64,000 nucleotides of DNA from Paenirhizobium daejeonense (GCF_014280875.1 NZ_JACLAL010000001.1:186001-250000); one strand, 5' to 3'. Shown: positions 16,676 through 26,047, numbered from the stretch's first letter. Translations and numbers: made by a program. Notes: a model not told the origin generated them from the sequence alone.

Positions 16676-17902
16676 ATGCCGAACCGGCCAGAGATCGTCC
16701 TCGGCTTCCTGCCGCTTCTGGATAGCGCGATCCTGATCGCCGCCCTTGAAAAGGGTTTTGCCGGTGATGAAGGCCTGAAACTTACCCTTGTGCGGGAGAA
16801 CTCCTGGGAAGCGATCCGCGAGGCGGTCGGAGCCGGCCGCTTCCACGGAGCGCACATGCCGGCCCCCATGCCGATCGCCTGCAATCTCGCCCTGGTGCCG
16901 ATGGAGGTGCCGCTGGTCGCGCCAATGGCGCTTGGGCTCGGCGGCAATGCCATAACCGTTTCTGTGTCGCTTTATCGCCGTATGCTCGAGGCCGGAATGA
17001 TGCAGGATCTCGAACCACGTCGGGCCGGCGACGCGCTGAAAACGGTTGTCGATGGCCGCAGGCAAACCAATCGGCCACGGTTGCGGTTCGCCGTCGCCCA
17101 CCGTCTGTCCTGCTGTCTCTACGAGTTGAAATACTGGCTGGCTGCCTGCGGGATCGATCCCGTCGTCGACGTGGAAATCGTCGCGTTGCCCGCCGGCCTG
17201 ATCGGCGATGCGCTGGAGCAGGGCAATCTCGATGGCTGCTGTCTCGCCGAGCCGTGGAACAGTCGCTTCGTCGGGCGCGATCAGGGGCGGATCGTGACCC
17301 TGAAGTCGGCGCTCTGGGCATCGAGCCCCGGTAAGGTGCTCGGCATGTCCCAGAGATGGAGCGAGGGCAACCGCCGAGAACTGGAGGGATTGCTCCGTGC
17401 GCTCTATCGGGCCGCGCAGTGGTGCGCCAACACGGAAAACATCGAGGAACTCGCCGGCATTCTGGCGGCCCCTCAATATCTCGCGTTGGGTGGTGAATTG
17501 CTGCTTCCCGCCCTCACCGGGCTGTTGCCCGTGGCCCCTGATAAGAGCATCGAGGTAGGCGACGTGCTGCTGTTCGAGGGGAGGGCGGCAACCTTCCCGT
17601 GGCAAAGCCACGCCTTGTGGTTCTACAGCCAGATGGTTCGATGGGCCGACTGTCGCCACACGCCGCTTTCCATGGCCGTCGCACGTGACAGTTACCGGCC
17701 GGACATCTACAGGCAGGCGTTGAAACCCGTCTTTGCACCGCTGCCGGGGGCTAATCTCAAGGTGGAGGGCGCGCTGGCCTCCCCGCAATATGTCGGCGTT
17801 TCCAGGGGACGGCTGGTGCTTGGACCTGACGGCTTTTTCGACGGCAAGACCTTCGATCCGGACCGCTTCGAGGACTATCTTGTGGCACAGGCGGCAGGCT
17901 GA
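16676..17902 (+). CDS. NasS/NrtA-type nitrate-binding protein, cytosolic
   Basis: A 408-residue protein of the NrtA/CmpA/NasS substrate-binding family. The N-terminus IVLGFLPLLDSAILIAALEKGF is the typical ligand-domain opening. ALEQGNLDGCCLAEPWNS is the second conserved lobe motif. There is no signal peptide or lipobox, so it should stay in the cytosol. That favours a NasS-like nitrate/nitrite sensor over a transport protein. NasS normally works with the RNA-binding antiterminator NasT and sits next to nitrate assimilation genes, but none are in this window. The start ATG is the first in frame. The ligand is inferred from the family. Confidence 0.78.
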   Translation: MPNRPEIVLGFLPLLDSAILIAALEKGFAGDEGLKLTLVRENSWEAIREAVGAGRFHGAHMPAPMPIACNLALVPMEVPLVAPMALGLGGNAITVSVSLYRRMLEAGMMQDLEPRRAGDALKTVVDGRRQTNRPRLRFAVAHRLSCCLYELKYWLAACGIDPVVDVEIVALPAGLIGDALEQGNLDGCCLAEPWNSRFVGRDQGRIVTLKSALWASSPGKVLGMSQRWSEGNRRELEGLLRALYRAAQWCANTENIEELAGILAAPQYLALGGELLLPALTGLLPVAPDKSIEVGDVLLFEGRAATFPWQSHALWFYSQMVRWADCRHTPLSMAVARDSYRPDIYRQALKPVFAPLPGANLKVEGALASPQYVGVSRGRLVLGPDGFFDGKTFDPDRFEDYLVAQAAG

Positions 17903-18309
17903 ATGGCGCTTTTTTGTGCCTTGCAACACGCTGCCGCCCATTCTTCGGGCATATCATTGTGCAGTCGTATTCTGCGCCGCAACTGTCGCTTTCGACCTAT
18001 GCTTATGAAATTTATGTGAAAGTTTCTGTGAATGAAAACTGGCACGGTTTCTGCATCGCAATATGCAAGTCCAGAGGGGACGCTGCAACGCACCCACGAA
18101 GGTGCTGCAAGGACAAGCCGCTGTCGATAGTGCCATGGTCGGGCACGGTCTGACGGCGGCTTTTCCGTTTCTGGCAGGCACTCTGGATTTTCTGCCAGGC
18201 ACTCTGGATAATGTGCCACATCCTCTTTTGCGCTTCCGTTGTCGTTTGCCGGTTGGCGAAGGCTTTACGGTCGATTATCTACGCTTCATGAAAGCTTAGA
18301 GAGGATGGC
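17903..18309. other. Intergenic region between nasS-like gene and mrp
   Basis: About 400 bases without a believable gene. It holds a 21-base-period direct repeat at 18170-18209 and should contain the mrp promoter. A relatively A/T-rich stretch at 17990-18060 could serve as a promoter. No RNA gene or terminator was identified. Confidence 0.5.
18170..18209. repeat. Two-copy direct repeat, 21-base period
   Basis: TCTGGCAGGCACTCTGGAT at 18170-18188 recurs with one change (G to C) at 18191-18209. The repeat lies 101-140 bases upstream of the mrp start. It may be a chance duplication or a pair of regulator sites. Confidence 0.6.
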
Positions 18310-19464
18310 ATGACCGAACTCACCAGAGATCAGGTTCTGGAAACCCTGAAGACCGTCCGCGGCCCGGATCTCGACCGCAACATCGTGGAACTCGGCATGG
18401 TGTCCGATGTCTTCATTTCCGACGCCAAGGTGTATTTCTCCATCACCGTTCCGGCTGAACGTGCCAACGAACTGGAGCCCTTGCGCCAGGCGGCCGAACG
18501 CGCAGTGAAATCCATGCCCGGCGTGAAGGGAGCGTTGGTAAGCCTCACGGCAGAAAAGAAGCCCGGCGCGCCGTCCGCTGCTCCCGTCCGCGGCTCCGGT
18601 AATGGGCACGCTCACGCTCACGCACATGCACCGGCACCAAACGCTTCGCCGCGTCAGGCCAAGCAGAACATTCCCGGCATTGCCTCGATCATTGCGGTTG
18701 CCTCCGGCAAGGGTGGCGTCGGAAAATCGACGACGGCTGTCAATCTCGCGCTGGCGCTGAAGGCGAACGGCCTGAAGGTCGGCATTCTCGATGCCGACGT
18801 CTATGGCCCTTCCATGCCAAAGCTTCTCGGCATCACCGGACGTCCCCAGCAGATCGAGAACCGCATCATCGTTCCGATGGAAAACTACGGCATCAAGGCG
18901 ATGTCGATGGGCTTCCTCGTCGACGAGGGCACGGCCATGATCTGGCGTGGCCCGATGGTGCAGTCGGCGCTGATGCAGATGCTCCGCGAGGTCGCCTGGG
19001 GCGATCTCGACGTGTTGGTGGTCGACATGCCGCCGGGCACGGGCGACGCCCAGCTGACCATGGCCCAGCAGGTGCCGCTGACCGGCGCGGTCGTCGTATC
19101 GACCCCGCAGGATCTGGCGCTCATCGATGCCCGCAAGGGCCTCAACATGTTCAAGAAGGTCGAGGTTCCGGTTCTCGGCATCGTCGAGAACATGAGCTAC
19201 TTTATCGCGCCGGACACCGGTGCGCGCTACGATATCTTCGGTCACGGCGGCGCAAAAGCCGAAGCCGAAAGGATCGGCGTGCCGTTCCTTGGAGAGGTAC
19301 CGCTGACGATTGCCATCCGCGAAACTTCGGATGCCGGCACCCCGGTCGTGGTCTCCGATCCGGAAGGTCCGCAGGCCAAGGTGTATCGGGAGATCGCCGA
19401 GAAGGTCTGGCAGGGCGTGCAGACGGCTTCCGGTCGCGCTGCACCGTCGATCGTATTCGAGTAA
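18310..19464 (+). CDS. mrp: Mrp/ApbC family P-loop ATPase
   Basis: A 384-residue Mrp/NBP35-type ATPase, expected to carry or load iron-sulphur clusters in the cytosol. Residues 1-85 are a MIP18-like (DUF59) domain. A His/Ala-rich linker (HAHAHAHAP) spans about 98-110. The ATPase domain begins near residue 123 with the deviant Walker A SGKGGVGKST, then DADVYGPSMPKLL and DMPPGTGDAQLT. The CxxC motif that binds the bridging cluster in many homologues is absent: the segment reads NMSYFIAPDTG. A cluster-carrier role is therefore not assured. GAGAGGA lies about 6 bases before the start. It is convergent with hsp20, separated by a hairpin. Confidence 0.92.
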   Translation: MTELTRDQVLETLKTVRGPDLDRNIVELGMVSDVFISDAKVYFSITVPAERANELEPLRQAAERAVKSMPGVKGALVSLTAEKKPGAPSAAPVRGSGNGHAHAHAHAPAPNASPRQAKQNIPGIASIIAVASGKGGVGKSTTAVNLALALKANGLKVGILDADVYGPSMPKLLGITGRPQQIENRIIVPMENYGIKAMSMGFLVDEGTAMIWRGPMVQSALMQMLREVAWGDLDVLVVDMPPGTGDAQLTMAQQVPLTGAVVVSTPQDLALIDARKGLNMFKKVEVPVLGIVENMSYFIAPDTGARYDIFGHGGAKAEAERIGVPFLGEVPLTIAIRETSDAGTPVVVSDPEGPQAKVYREIAEKVWQGVQTASGRAAPSIVFE

Positions 19465-19475
19465 GTTGCCGAAAA

Positions 19476-19517
19476 TGCAGAGCCGACCGCCGTCGCGAAA
19501 CGGCGGCCGGCTCTGCA
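19476..19517. terminator. Hairpin between convergent mrp and hsp20
   Basis: A long stem from TGCAGAGCCG at its 5' end to CGGCTCTGCA at its 3' end, with a GCGAAA-type loop and one internal mismatch. A/T-rich flanks lie on both sides. It probably terminates both convergent genes, although T-runs are short. Confidence 0.6.
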
Positions 19518-19565
19518 AATTCAACCGCCGCCCCCAGGCGGATAGAGGCGGCGGGATAACGCGAT

Positions 19566-20042
19566 CTATTGTTGTTTTTCGATCGCGATCTTCCGCTCCG
19601 TGGGAGCCGCTCCCGGCTTCTTGGGAAGCGTTACGGTCAGCACGCCATTTTCGAAACGGGCCGATACGGCGGCCTCATCGACGCTGGACGGCAGACGCAT
19701 TGAGCGCTGGAAACTGCCATAGCGCCGTTCCACGACGTGGTAGTTGTCCTTGTCGTCCTTCTTTTCCATCTTCTTTTCGCCCTTCAGGCTGAGAACTCCG
19801 TTCTGGATGGAAAGGTCGATGTCCTGTTCGGCAATCCCCGGCAATTCCGCGGTCATTGTGATCGCGCTGTCGTTCTCGACAATATCGATCGAGGGGGCGA
19901 TGAATTTGTCACCCTCGGAACCGCTGAGCAGGTTTCGCTTGCCGAAAAAGCTCTCAAGTGCCTGATCCATTTCCTTTCGCAGGCCGGCGAAGGGAATGTC
20001 GGACCATAAACCGGGAAGAAAATTCGATGATTTCTCGTTCAT
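19566..20042 (-). CDS. Small heat shock protein, Hsp20/alpha-crystallin
   Basis: A 158-residue Hsp20 chaperone that holds unfolding proteins. The alpha-crystallin domain covers about residues 45-140: DIVENDSAITMTAELPGIAEQDIDLS, NGVLSLKGEKK and RYGSFQRSMRLP. The C-terminal FENGVLTVTLPKKP is the diagnostic motif. The start at 20042 was chosen because GGAGG sits 5 bases before it; ATGs at 20045 and 20054 overlap the ribosome site. Upstream is a perfect FixK/FNR-type box at the class II distance, so low-oxygen induction is likely. It is separate from any other heat-shock gene here. Confidence 0.93.
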   Translation of the reverse strand: MNEKSSNFLPGLWSDIPFAGLRKEMDQALESFFGKRNLLSGSEGDKFIAPSIDIVENDSAITMTAELPGIAEQDIDLSIQNGVLSLKGEKKMEKKDDKDNYHVVERRYGSFQRSMRLPSSVDEAAVSARFENGVLTVTLPKKPGAAPTERKIAIEKQQ

Positions 20043-20081
20043 CATATCCTCCATGATAAAATCCCAGCCTCACGAGGAAGA

Positions 20082-20122
20082 AGATTACGGGAGGAAGATG
20101 TCATTGCGTTGATCCAGATCAA
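20082..20122 (-). promoter_or_regulatory. FixK/FNR-type promoter of hsp20
   Basis: TTGAT-CCAG-ATCAA at 20109-20122 is an exact match to the anaerobox consensus TTGAT-N4-ATCAA. On the minus strand a TAATCT -10-like hexamer lies at 20087-20082. This puts the box centre about 41 bases upstream of the predicted start of transcription, the class II position. The gene start follows at 20042. Confidence 0.7.
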
Positions 20123-20262
20123 TTTTACTCGCTTGGGTTGTTGACCTTTTTGGGCTACTGGCACGACTTTAGGCGGTCGTGAGGCGCTTCCGCGAAATCC
20201 CGCTTGCAATTTTTGTGGAAGCGGTGTTTGTCTCGCCGGCCGAAACGGACCTTGGGGGCGCT

Positions 20263-20283
20263 ATGAAAGTGTCTGCAATTTGA
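20263..20283 (+). other. Six-codon leader ORF overlapping the corA start
   Basis: ATG at 20263 opens a frame of six sense codons (MKVSAI) closed by TGA at 20281-20283. Its own GGGGG ribosome site is about 5 bases upstream. The stop overlaps the TTG start of corA at 20280-20282. Its small size means it could be chance. Translational coupling to corA is the interesting possibility. Confidence 0.3.
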
Positions 20284-21257
20284 TCAGAGCCTATCATGTG
20301 GATGGAAAGGCCGAGATCATCCAGGCCGCCGAGCCGCGAGATGCGCTCGAAGCGGATATACTGTGGCTTGATCTTATACACCCCGACCTTGCCGAAGAGG
20401 CATTGGTGGAGCGCCTGCTGGGCATACCGCTGCCGACACGGGAAGACCTGAAGGACATCGAACCGTCGAGTCGACTCTATGTCGAGGACGGAGGCATCTA
20501 CATGACCGCCTCGCTCGTCTGGCGGGCGGAGAATCCGTTGGCAGAGTTGACCGACGTCGCCTTCATCCTCGCCGGAAACCGGCTCGTCACCATCCGTTAC
20601 GCCGAGCCGCGCGCCTTCGCACTCTTCAGCGCGGCGCTCCTGCGCACGCACGGAAAGTGCCGGACCGGCGCGGAACTGATGGCGCGACTGCTCGAAACGA
20701 TTGTCGACCGCACCGCCGAGGTTCTCGAAATCGGCATCGCGCGGCTCGATGAGCTTTCCGCCACGGTGTTCGTCGACCGTAAGGCTGCCAAGCGCCGCCC
20801 GCCGCGTTTCCTTGAAGACAAACTGATCGATATCGCCGGTCATCACCGTCTGGTCAGCAAGGCGCGCGACAGCCTCGTTTCTCTATCGAGGCTCGTGGTT
20901 TTCCTGCGGTCCCTGCCGAAAGTCCGGGAGGATCAGGAGGCGGAAGAACTGTGCAGCGTCATTGCCCACGACATCCAGTCTTTGTCGGAACATGCCGCTT
21001 TCGTTTCGAACAACATCACGTTCCTACTGGATGCGTCGCTAGGTCTGATCAATGTCGAGCAGAACGCCATCATCAAGATTTTTTCGATCGCATCCGTGGT
21101 GTTCTTGCCGCCCACGCTTGTCGCTTCTATCTATGGAATGAACTTCCAGTTCATGCCGGAACTGGCATGGACCCATGGCTATGCCATCGCACTTGTCGCG
21201 ATGCTGCTTTCGGCCATCATCCCCTTCTTGTTTTTCCGCTGGAAAGGCTGGCTCTGA
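20280..21257 (+). CDS. corA: CorA-family magnesium/cobalt transporter
   Basis: A 325-residue CorA-type divalent cation channel of the inner membrane. A long N-terminal cytosolic domain is followed by two C-terminal membrane helices (about 268-288 and 298-318). The signature YGMNF closes the first helix at about residue 289. The start is TTG with a weak ribosome site; the resulting MIRAYHV N-terminus fits homologues. A six-codon open frame with a better ribosome site ends over this start codon. Kup follows 16 bases downstream, so the two ion transporters probably share a transcript. Mg2+ is the likely main substrate by family. Confidence 0.9.
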   Translation: MIRAYHVDGKAEIIQAAEPRDALEADILWLDLIHPDLAEEALVERLLGIPLPTREDLKDIEPSSRLYVEDGGIYMTASLVWRAENPLAELTDVAFILAGNRLVTIRYAEPRAFALFSAALLRTHGKCRTGAELMARLLETIVDRTAEVLEIGIARLDELSATVFVDRKAAKRRPPRFLEDKLIDIAGHHRLVSKARDSLVSLSRLVVFLRSLPKVREDQEAEELCSVIAHDIQSLSEHAAFVSNNITFLLDASLGLINVEQNAIIKIFSIASVVFLPPTLVASIYGMNFQFMPELAWTHGYAIALVAMLLSAIIPFLFFRWKGWL

Positions 21258-21273
21258 CGAGCCTGATTGCCCC

Positions 21274-23175
21274 ATGACCCAGGAAACCTGCGAAGACCCG
21301 CAACAGAGCAAGGGCTGGAAAAGTCTCTTTTTTCTAGCGCTCGGTTCGGTTGGTGTCGTTTACGGCGACATCGGTACTAGCCCGCTCTATGCGTTTCGCG
21401 AAGCGTTGAAGCCGATCGCTCATGACGGCATCACCCGCGCCGAAATCATTGGTCTCATCTCGCTCATCATCTGGGCGCTGACCATCATCGTGACGATCAA
21501 ATACGTGCTCTTCCTGCTGCGCGCGGATAACGAGGGCGAGGGCGGTACGCTGTCGCTTCTGGCTCTCCTTTCCAAGAACGCTGGTGGCCACAGCGCCGTC
21601 CTGATGGTTCTCGGCCTGATCGGTGCCGCGCTCTTCCTCGGTGATTCGATGATCACGCCAGCTCTTTCCGTTTTGTCAGCGGTCGAGGGCTTGAAGCTCG
21701 TTGCACCCTCGCTATCGAGCTACATCGTACCGATTTCCGTCGGCATCCTGATCGGGCTGTTCGCCGTGCAATCCCACGGCACGGGGGCGGTCGCCAAGTT
21801 TTTCGGCCCGATCACCGCCCTCTGGTTTCTCGTCATGGCAGCCGGCGGCGTAGTGCACATCACCGACGATTTCGGCATCCTCACGTCCTTCAATCCTTGG
21901 TATGCGATCGACTTCATGGTGCGCGAGAAGTTTCTGGGCATCGTCGTGCTGGGCGCAGTCTTTCTGACGGTGACTGGCGCCGAGGCGCTCTATGCGGATC
22001 TCGGTCATTTCGGCCGCCGGCCGATCCAGTGGGCGTGGTTCGTGCTGATTTTTCCGGCGTTGGTGCTGAACTATCTCGGTCAGGGCGCCCTTGTGCTCAA
22101 GCATCCGGAGACCGCCTCCGATCCGTTCTTTCTGATGTTCCCGGAATGGGCGCTGCTGCCCGTCGTCATTCTGGCGACTGCCGCCACCATCATTGCCAGC
22201 CAGGCAGTGATCACCGGCGCCTTCTCGTTGGTGCGTCAGGCGATCCACCTCGGCTTCCTGCCGCGAATGCAGATCATGTTCACCTCGGAAACGCATACGG
22301 GTCAGATCTATCTGCCTTCGGTGAATGCGCTGCTGCTCTTCGGCGTTCTCGCTCTCGTGCTGCTTTTCGGCAGTTCCGAGGCGCTTGCCATCGCCTACGG
22401 CATTTCCGTCACCGGCGCGATGGTGGTCACCACTATCATGGCCTTCGAATTTGTCCGCACCCGCTGGAGATGGTCGCCGGCTCTGGCAACGGTCGTACTG
22501 CTGCCGCTCCTGGCACTGGAGCTCGTCTTCCTTGGCGCCAACATGCTGAAGATCCACGACGGCGGTTATGTGCCGGTGCTGTTTGCCGCGGGCTTCACCG
22601 TCGTGATGTGGACCTGGCGTCGGGGTACGTCGATCCTGTTTGCCAAGACGCGTCATGCCGACGTGCCGCTGCAGCCCTTTATCGCCTCCGTCGAGAAGAA
22701 GAGCGAACATGCGCCGGTTGCCGTTCCGGGCACCGCAATCTTCCTGACCAGCGATCCGGAAACAGCACCTGCCGCACTCCTGCACAATCTGAAGCACAAC
22801 CATGTGCTTCACGAGCGCAACATCATCCTGACCATCAGAACGGTGAACCGGCCGCGCGCCACCCCGGCCGAACGCTTCGTGGTGGAAAACCTGTCCGAAC
22901 GTTTCAGTCGCGTGGAAATCCGCTTCGGCTTCATGGAGACCCAGAACGTCTCGAAGGCGCTTGCCAGCCTTCGCCGCGGTGGACTGAAGTTCGACATCAT
23001 GTCGACCTCCTTCTATCTCGGCCGGCGCAAGCTCGTGCCCGATGCCAAGTCCGGCATGCCCTACTGGCAGGACAGACTTTATATATCTCTCGCCAATACG
23101 GCGGCCGATCCCTCGGACTATTTCCGCCTGCCGGCCAACCGCGTGGTCGAACTCGGTTCCCATGTGATCATCTGA
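21274..23175 (+). CDS. kup: Kup-type low-affinity potassium transporter
   Basis: A 633-residue Kup/HAK/KT transporter that imports K+ with protons. The N-terminus has the signature [20 protein letters not shown]. About 12 hydrophobic segments occupy residues 20-440, and a cytosolic C-terminal domain follows. [19 protein letters not shown] and [11 protein letters not shown] are family motifs. The open frame begins 99 bases earlier inside corA, but the ATG at 21274 gives the normal N-terminus. It starts 16 bases after the corA stop. A strong terminator follows the gene. Assignment is secure. Confidence 0.96.
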   Translation: MTQETCEDPQQSKGWKSLFFLALGSVGVVYGDIGTSPLYAFREALKPIAHDGITRAEIIGLISLIIWALTIIVTIKYVLFLLRADNEGEGGTLSLLALLSKNAGGHSAVLMVLGLIGAALFLGDSMITPALSVLSAVEGLKLVAPSLSSYIVPISVGILIGLFAVQSHGTGAVAKFFGPITALWFLVMAAGGVVHITDDFGILTSFNPWYAIDFMVREKFLGIVVLGAVFLTVTGAEALYADLGHFGRRPIQWAWFVLIFPALVLNYLGQGALVLKHPETASDPFFLMFPEWALLPVVILATAATIIASQAVITGAFSLVRQAIHLGFLPRMQIMFTSETHTGQIYLPSVNALLLFGVLALVLLFGSSEALAIAYGISVTGAMVVTTIMAFEFVRTRWRWSPALATVVLLPLLALELVFLGANMLKIHDGGYVPVLFAAGFTVVMWTWRRGTSILFAKTRHADVPLQPFIASVEKKSEHAPVAVPGTAIFLTSDPETAPAALLHNLKHNHVLHERNIILTIRTVNRPRATPAERFVVENLSERFSRVEIRFGFMETQNVSKALASLRRGGLKFDIMSTSFYLGRRKLVPDAKSGMPYWQDRLYISLANTAADPSDYFRLPANRVVELGSHVII

Positions 23176-23203
23176 GTGATCCACATCGATCACGAGAATG
23201 TCA

Positions 23204-23232
23204 GGCCGCCGGACGCTTCCGGCGGCCTTTTT
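23204..23232 (+). terminator. Rho-independent terminator after kup
   Basis: A perfect 10-bp stem (GGCCGCCGGA with TCCGGCGGCC), 4-base loop, then five T. It lies 29 bases beyond the kup stop. Confidence 0.9.
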
Positions 23233-23334
23233 CGTCTGGTGGCAGGCTTCGCTGGGCAGGGCTGTTAACCAAGCATCAAGGTTAATGGGAGATGTTTTTC
23301 TAATGTAACCGAGTTCACGTCTGGAGTACCGGTT

Positions 23335-24507
23335 TTGCGTTCGAAAAGCCGTCTGTTGAAGCTGTCCCGTTCCCGTTTCGATGCCTGGGCCTCGCCCGTG
23401 GTTTTCGGTCTGGTCTCCTGGCTCGCATTCCCGTCGGTCGCCGCGCAGGGTGATCTCGCCGGACTGATCTCCGGACTGGACACGGGCTCCGCCAACTGGC
23501 GCGTGGTGCTGACGCCGTCTCCCGCGGGTTCCCTCCATCAGGCCGAGCTTGCCTTCGCGGGCAGTAACGGATCATCGGTACTTTCCGAGGAAAGCGGCAT
23601 GCTCTTGCCGGATGGTCGGAAGATCGCCTTCGACGGCGGCAAGAAGGTAGCCGATCCCCGGCCGGATGAGGACCGCGTGACCCGTGACCTGAAGAAAGGC
23701 CGTGTGGTCGCCATCGAGCCGATGCTGCCGCCCAAAGCCTTCACCGCCGGTTCCGTACTGAAGCGCACCAGCTCCCTGCTCGAGCCGCGCAAGCGTTCGT
23801 CCGAAGAATCCGCCTTCGTCAAGCCGAAGGGCAAGCCAGTCGAACTCGCCAGCTTCTATTTCAAGAAGAAGGAACCCAAATACGATCCCGGCGTGCCGAG
23901 CCTGCTGGCTGGTCTCGTGACCAACCGCAATGCCGACGTGCTGGCCACGGCCTACGCCCCGTCCGATCCCGATTACGCGAAGGTCTCGCCTTTTGATGCC
24001 ATTTTGAAGAAGGACCCGGAGCAGGGGCGCTTCGTTCCCAGGATCGGGCCGAGCGATCATGCTTGGGCCGCAAGCGTACTGCCGCCATCGGTGTTCTCCG
24101 CCCGCGAACAGCAGTGCCTCGCGTCCGGCATCTATTTCGAGGCGCGTGGAGAATCGGTGAAGGGGCAGGCGGCCGTCGCCCAGGTGATTCTGAACCGCGT
24201 TCGCAATCCCGCCTATCCCGACAGCATCTGCGGCGTGGTCTATCAGAACGAGGACTGGCGCAATCGCTGCCAGTTCTCCTTCGCCTGCGATAACATCAAG
24301 GATCGGGTTAACTCCCAATATCACTGGAAAGTGGCCCGCGAAGTGGCGCTTGCCGTCACCGCCGGCAAGATCTGGCTGAGCGAGGTGGGCTCCGCCACGC
24401 ACTATCATGCCGTCTATGTGAAACCGAACTGGGCCCGCACCATGAAAAAGGTCGGCCGGATCGGTCTCCATGTTTTCTATCGCACCTATGGTGGCGGCTG
24501 GAGCTGA
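23335..24507 (+). CDS. SleB-like cell wall hydrolase
   Basis: A 390-residue exported protein. A hydrophobic segment near residues 20-37 ending SVAA is a signal peptide or anchor. Residues 38-255 are low-conservation and probably periplasmic. The C-terminal Hydrolase_2/SleB domain (about 260-385) has AREQQCLASGIYFEARGES, QAAVAQVILNRVRNPAYPDSICGVVYQ and QFSFACD, with the Glu of EARGE as candidate catalytic acid. It should cleave peptidoglycan during remodelling. The start is TTG with CTGGAG about 8 bases upstream. It is monocistronic. TTAA-rich dyads just upstream (23265-23285) could be cell-cycle regulator half-sites, but their spacing is not the CtrA consensus. Confidence 0.87.
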   Translation: MRSKSRLLKLSRSRFDAWASPVVFGLVSWLAFPSVAAQGDLAGLISGLDTGSANWRVVLTPSPAGSLHQAELAFAGSNGSSVLSEESGMLLPDGRKIAFDGGKKVADPRPDEDRVTRDLKKGRVVAIEPMLPPKAFTAGSVLKRTSSLLEPRKRSSEESAFVKPKGKPVELASFYFKKKEPKYDPGVPSLLAGLVTNRNADVLATAYAPSDPDYAKVSPFDAILKKDPEQGRFVPRIGPSDHAWAASVLPPSVFSAREQQCLASGIYFEARGESVKGQAAVAQVILNRVRNPAYPDSICGVVYQNEDWRNRCQFSFACDNIKDRVNSQYHWKVAREVALAVTAGKIWLSEVGSATHYHAVYVKPNWARTMKKVGRIGLHVFYRTYGGGWS

Positions 24508-24796
24508 GCATCCCGGAGCCGGTCGCCATTTGTACTCGCCCGGCTGGCGATTCCGCGGCGAAGTGACCCGGTTTGATCGCCGTCATGCCGCCTGAATCGG
24601 CACTTGCGACTTAAGTCTATGATTTTCCCCGGTTAATTTGTGGTGAAACTTGGGTCTCCAATGCCTTGACTATGGGGGCTCTCAAAATTATGGTGCGGCC
24701 GACTTCAGAACGGGCCGGAGGGGCGTTTTCCTGCCGTTTCTTGTGTTCCTGGCAGATCAATCGCCTGCCTGAATCGAAGAACGGATGGAGGAAGCC

Positions 24797-25159
24797 ATGA
24801 CGGGTGACGATCAGAGGGATCTGGAAGAGCGTCGCAAGCACCTTGCTGCCGAACTGGCAAAGCGAGGCGCCGAGGCGAGGGGTGACGAAGCCGCGGAGCA
24901 GAGTGCCGAGCAAAGCCGTAAAGGCTATGCCCAAGCAATGAAGCTTTCGAGCGAGTTCATTTCCGCCATCGTTGTCGGGGCTATTCTGGGATATCTCATC
25001 GACCGTTTTGTCGGCACTGCGCCGTGGGGCATGATTGTTTTGCTGCTTCTCGGTTTTTGTGCCGGTGTGTTGAACGTGCTTCGTTCGGCGGGTGTCGTAT
25101 CGACGCCCCATCCGGCGGATCGCGATGGGCAGACGAAGAATGGGCGTGACGACGGCTGA
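24797..25159 (+). CDS. atpI: ATP synthase protein I
   Basis: A 120-residue AtpI, an accessory protein that helps assemble the c-ring or insert Mg2+ into the F0 sector. A charged N-terminal part (residues 1-50, many Glu/Ala/Arg) is followed by two membrane segments, about 54-75 and 78-98. FISAIVVGAILGYLIDRFVGTAPWGMIVLLLLGFCAGVLN is typical. The ATG at 24797 follows GGAGGAAGCC; an ATG 12 bases upstream overlaps this ribosome site. It is the first gene of the F0 operon I-a-c-b'-b, the split arrangement of alphaproteobacteria. The F1 genes lie elsewhere. Confidence 0.9.
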   Translation: MTGDDQRDLEERRKHLAAELAKRGAEARGDEAAEQSAEQSRKGYAQAMKLSSEFISAIVVGAILGYLIDRFVGTAPWGMIVLLLLGFCAGVLNVLRSAGVVSTPHPADRDGQTKNGRDDG

Positions 25160-25224
25160 AAGCCGTTCGAGCGCAAGTCAGGCAGATCCCCGCCAAGGCG
25201 GACTAAAGCGAAAGAGACCATAAG

Positions 25225-25977
25225 GTGTCAAACGATCCGACTCATCAGTTCCTGATCCAGAAGATTGTGCCGATTGAACTCGGCGGAATTGATTTTTCGT
25301 TCACCAATGCGTCGCTCTTTATGGTCGCGACCGTCGCTTGCGCCGCTGGCTTTCTGTATTTTTCGACCTCGAACCGTGGCCTGATCCCGGGTCGTGCGCA
25401 GTCGGTCGCTGAAATGTCCTATGAATTCATTGCCTCGATGCTGCGCGAAGGCGCCGGCAGCCATGGCATGAAGTTCTTCCCCATGGTCTTCTCGCTGTTC
25501 ATGTTCGTGCTGACCGCGAACCTGCTCGGCATGATGCCCTACTTCTTTACCGTCACGTCCCAGATCATCGTTACCTTCGCGCTGGCGCTGTTCGTCATCG
25601 GTACGGTCCTCGTCTATGGTTTCTACAAGCACGGTTTTCATTTCCTGCAGATTTTCGTGCCGAGCGGTGTTCCCGGCGCGCTTCTGCCGCTGGTCGTGAT
25701 CATCGAAATCATTTCGTTCCTGTCGCGTCCGATCTCGCTTTCCGTCCGTCTGTTCGCAAACATGCTGGCCGGTCACATCACGCTTAAGGTTTTCGCGGGC
25801 TTCGTCGCTTCGCTGGGCGCGCTTGGCGCGGTCGGTATCGGTGGCGCAATCCTGCCTCTCATCATGACCGTCGCCCTGACCGGTCTCGAGTTCCTCGTCG
25901 CCTTCCTGCAGGCTTACGTCTTCGCGGTACTGACTTGCATGTACCTCAATGACGCAATTCACCCCGGCGGGCACTAA
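25225..25977 (+). CDS. atpB: ATP synthase F0 subunit a
   Basis: A 250-residue F0 subunit a, which forms the two proton half-channels against the c-ring. It starts with GTG after a purine stretch (ATAAG). Five to six membrane segments are visible. The essential arginine is in [14 protein letters not shown] in the fourth helix. [27 protein letters not shown] is the final conserved segment. It lies 65 bases after atpI and 70 bases before atpE. Assignment is unambiguous. Confidence 0.97.
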   Translation: MSNDPTHQFLIQKIVPIELGGIDFSFTNASLFMVATVACAAGFLYFSTSNRGLIPGRAQSVAEMSYEFIASMLREGAGSHGMKFFPMVFSLFMFVLTANLLGMMPYFFTVTSQIIVTFALALFVIGTVLVYGFYKHGFHFLQIFVPSGVPGALLPLVVIIEIISFLSRPISLSVRLFANMLAGHITLKVFAGFVASLGALGAVGIGGAILPLIMTVALTGLEFLVAFLQAYVFAVLTCMYLNDAIHPGGH

Positions 25978-26047
25978 GGATAACCGACATTGGCGTCAGT
26001 CAGGCGTCAGTCATTCGCCGCAACAACCATCTCGAAGGAGTTCATTC

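Noticed and set aside
23265..23285. Possible CtrA site upstream of the SleB-like gene
   Set aside because: Two TTAA half-sites are present but 13 bases apart, not the 7 of the consensus.
21712..23538. A 608-codon minus-strand frame over kup
   Set aside because: Shadow of kup; its His/Asp/Gln-rich, low-hydrophobicity translation is typical of an antisense frame of a membrane protein gene.
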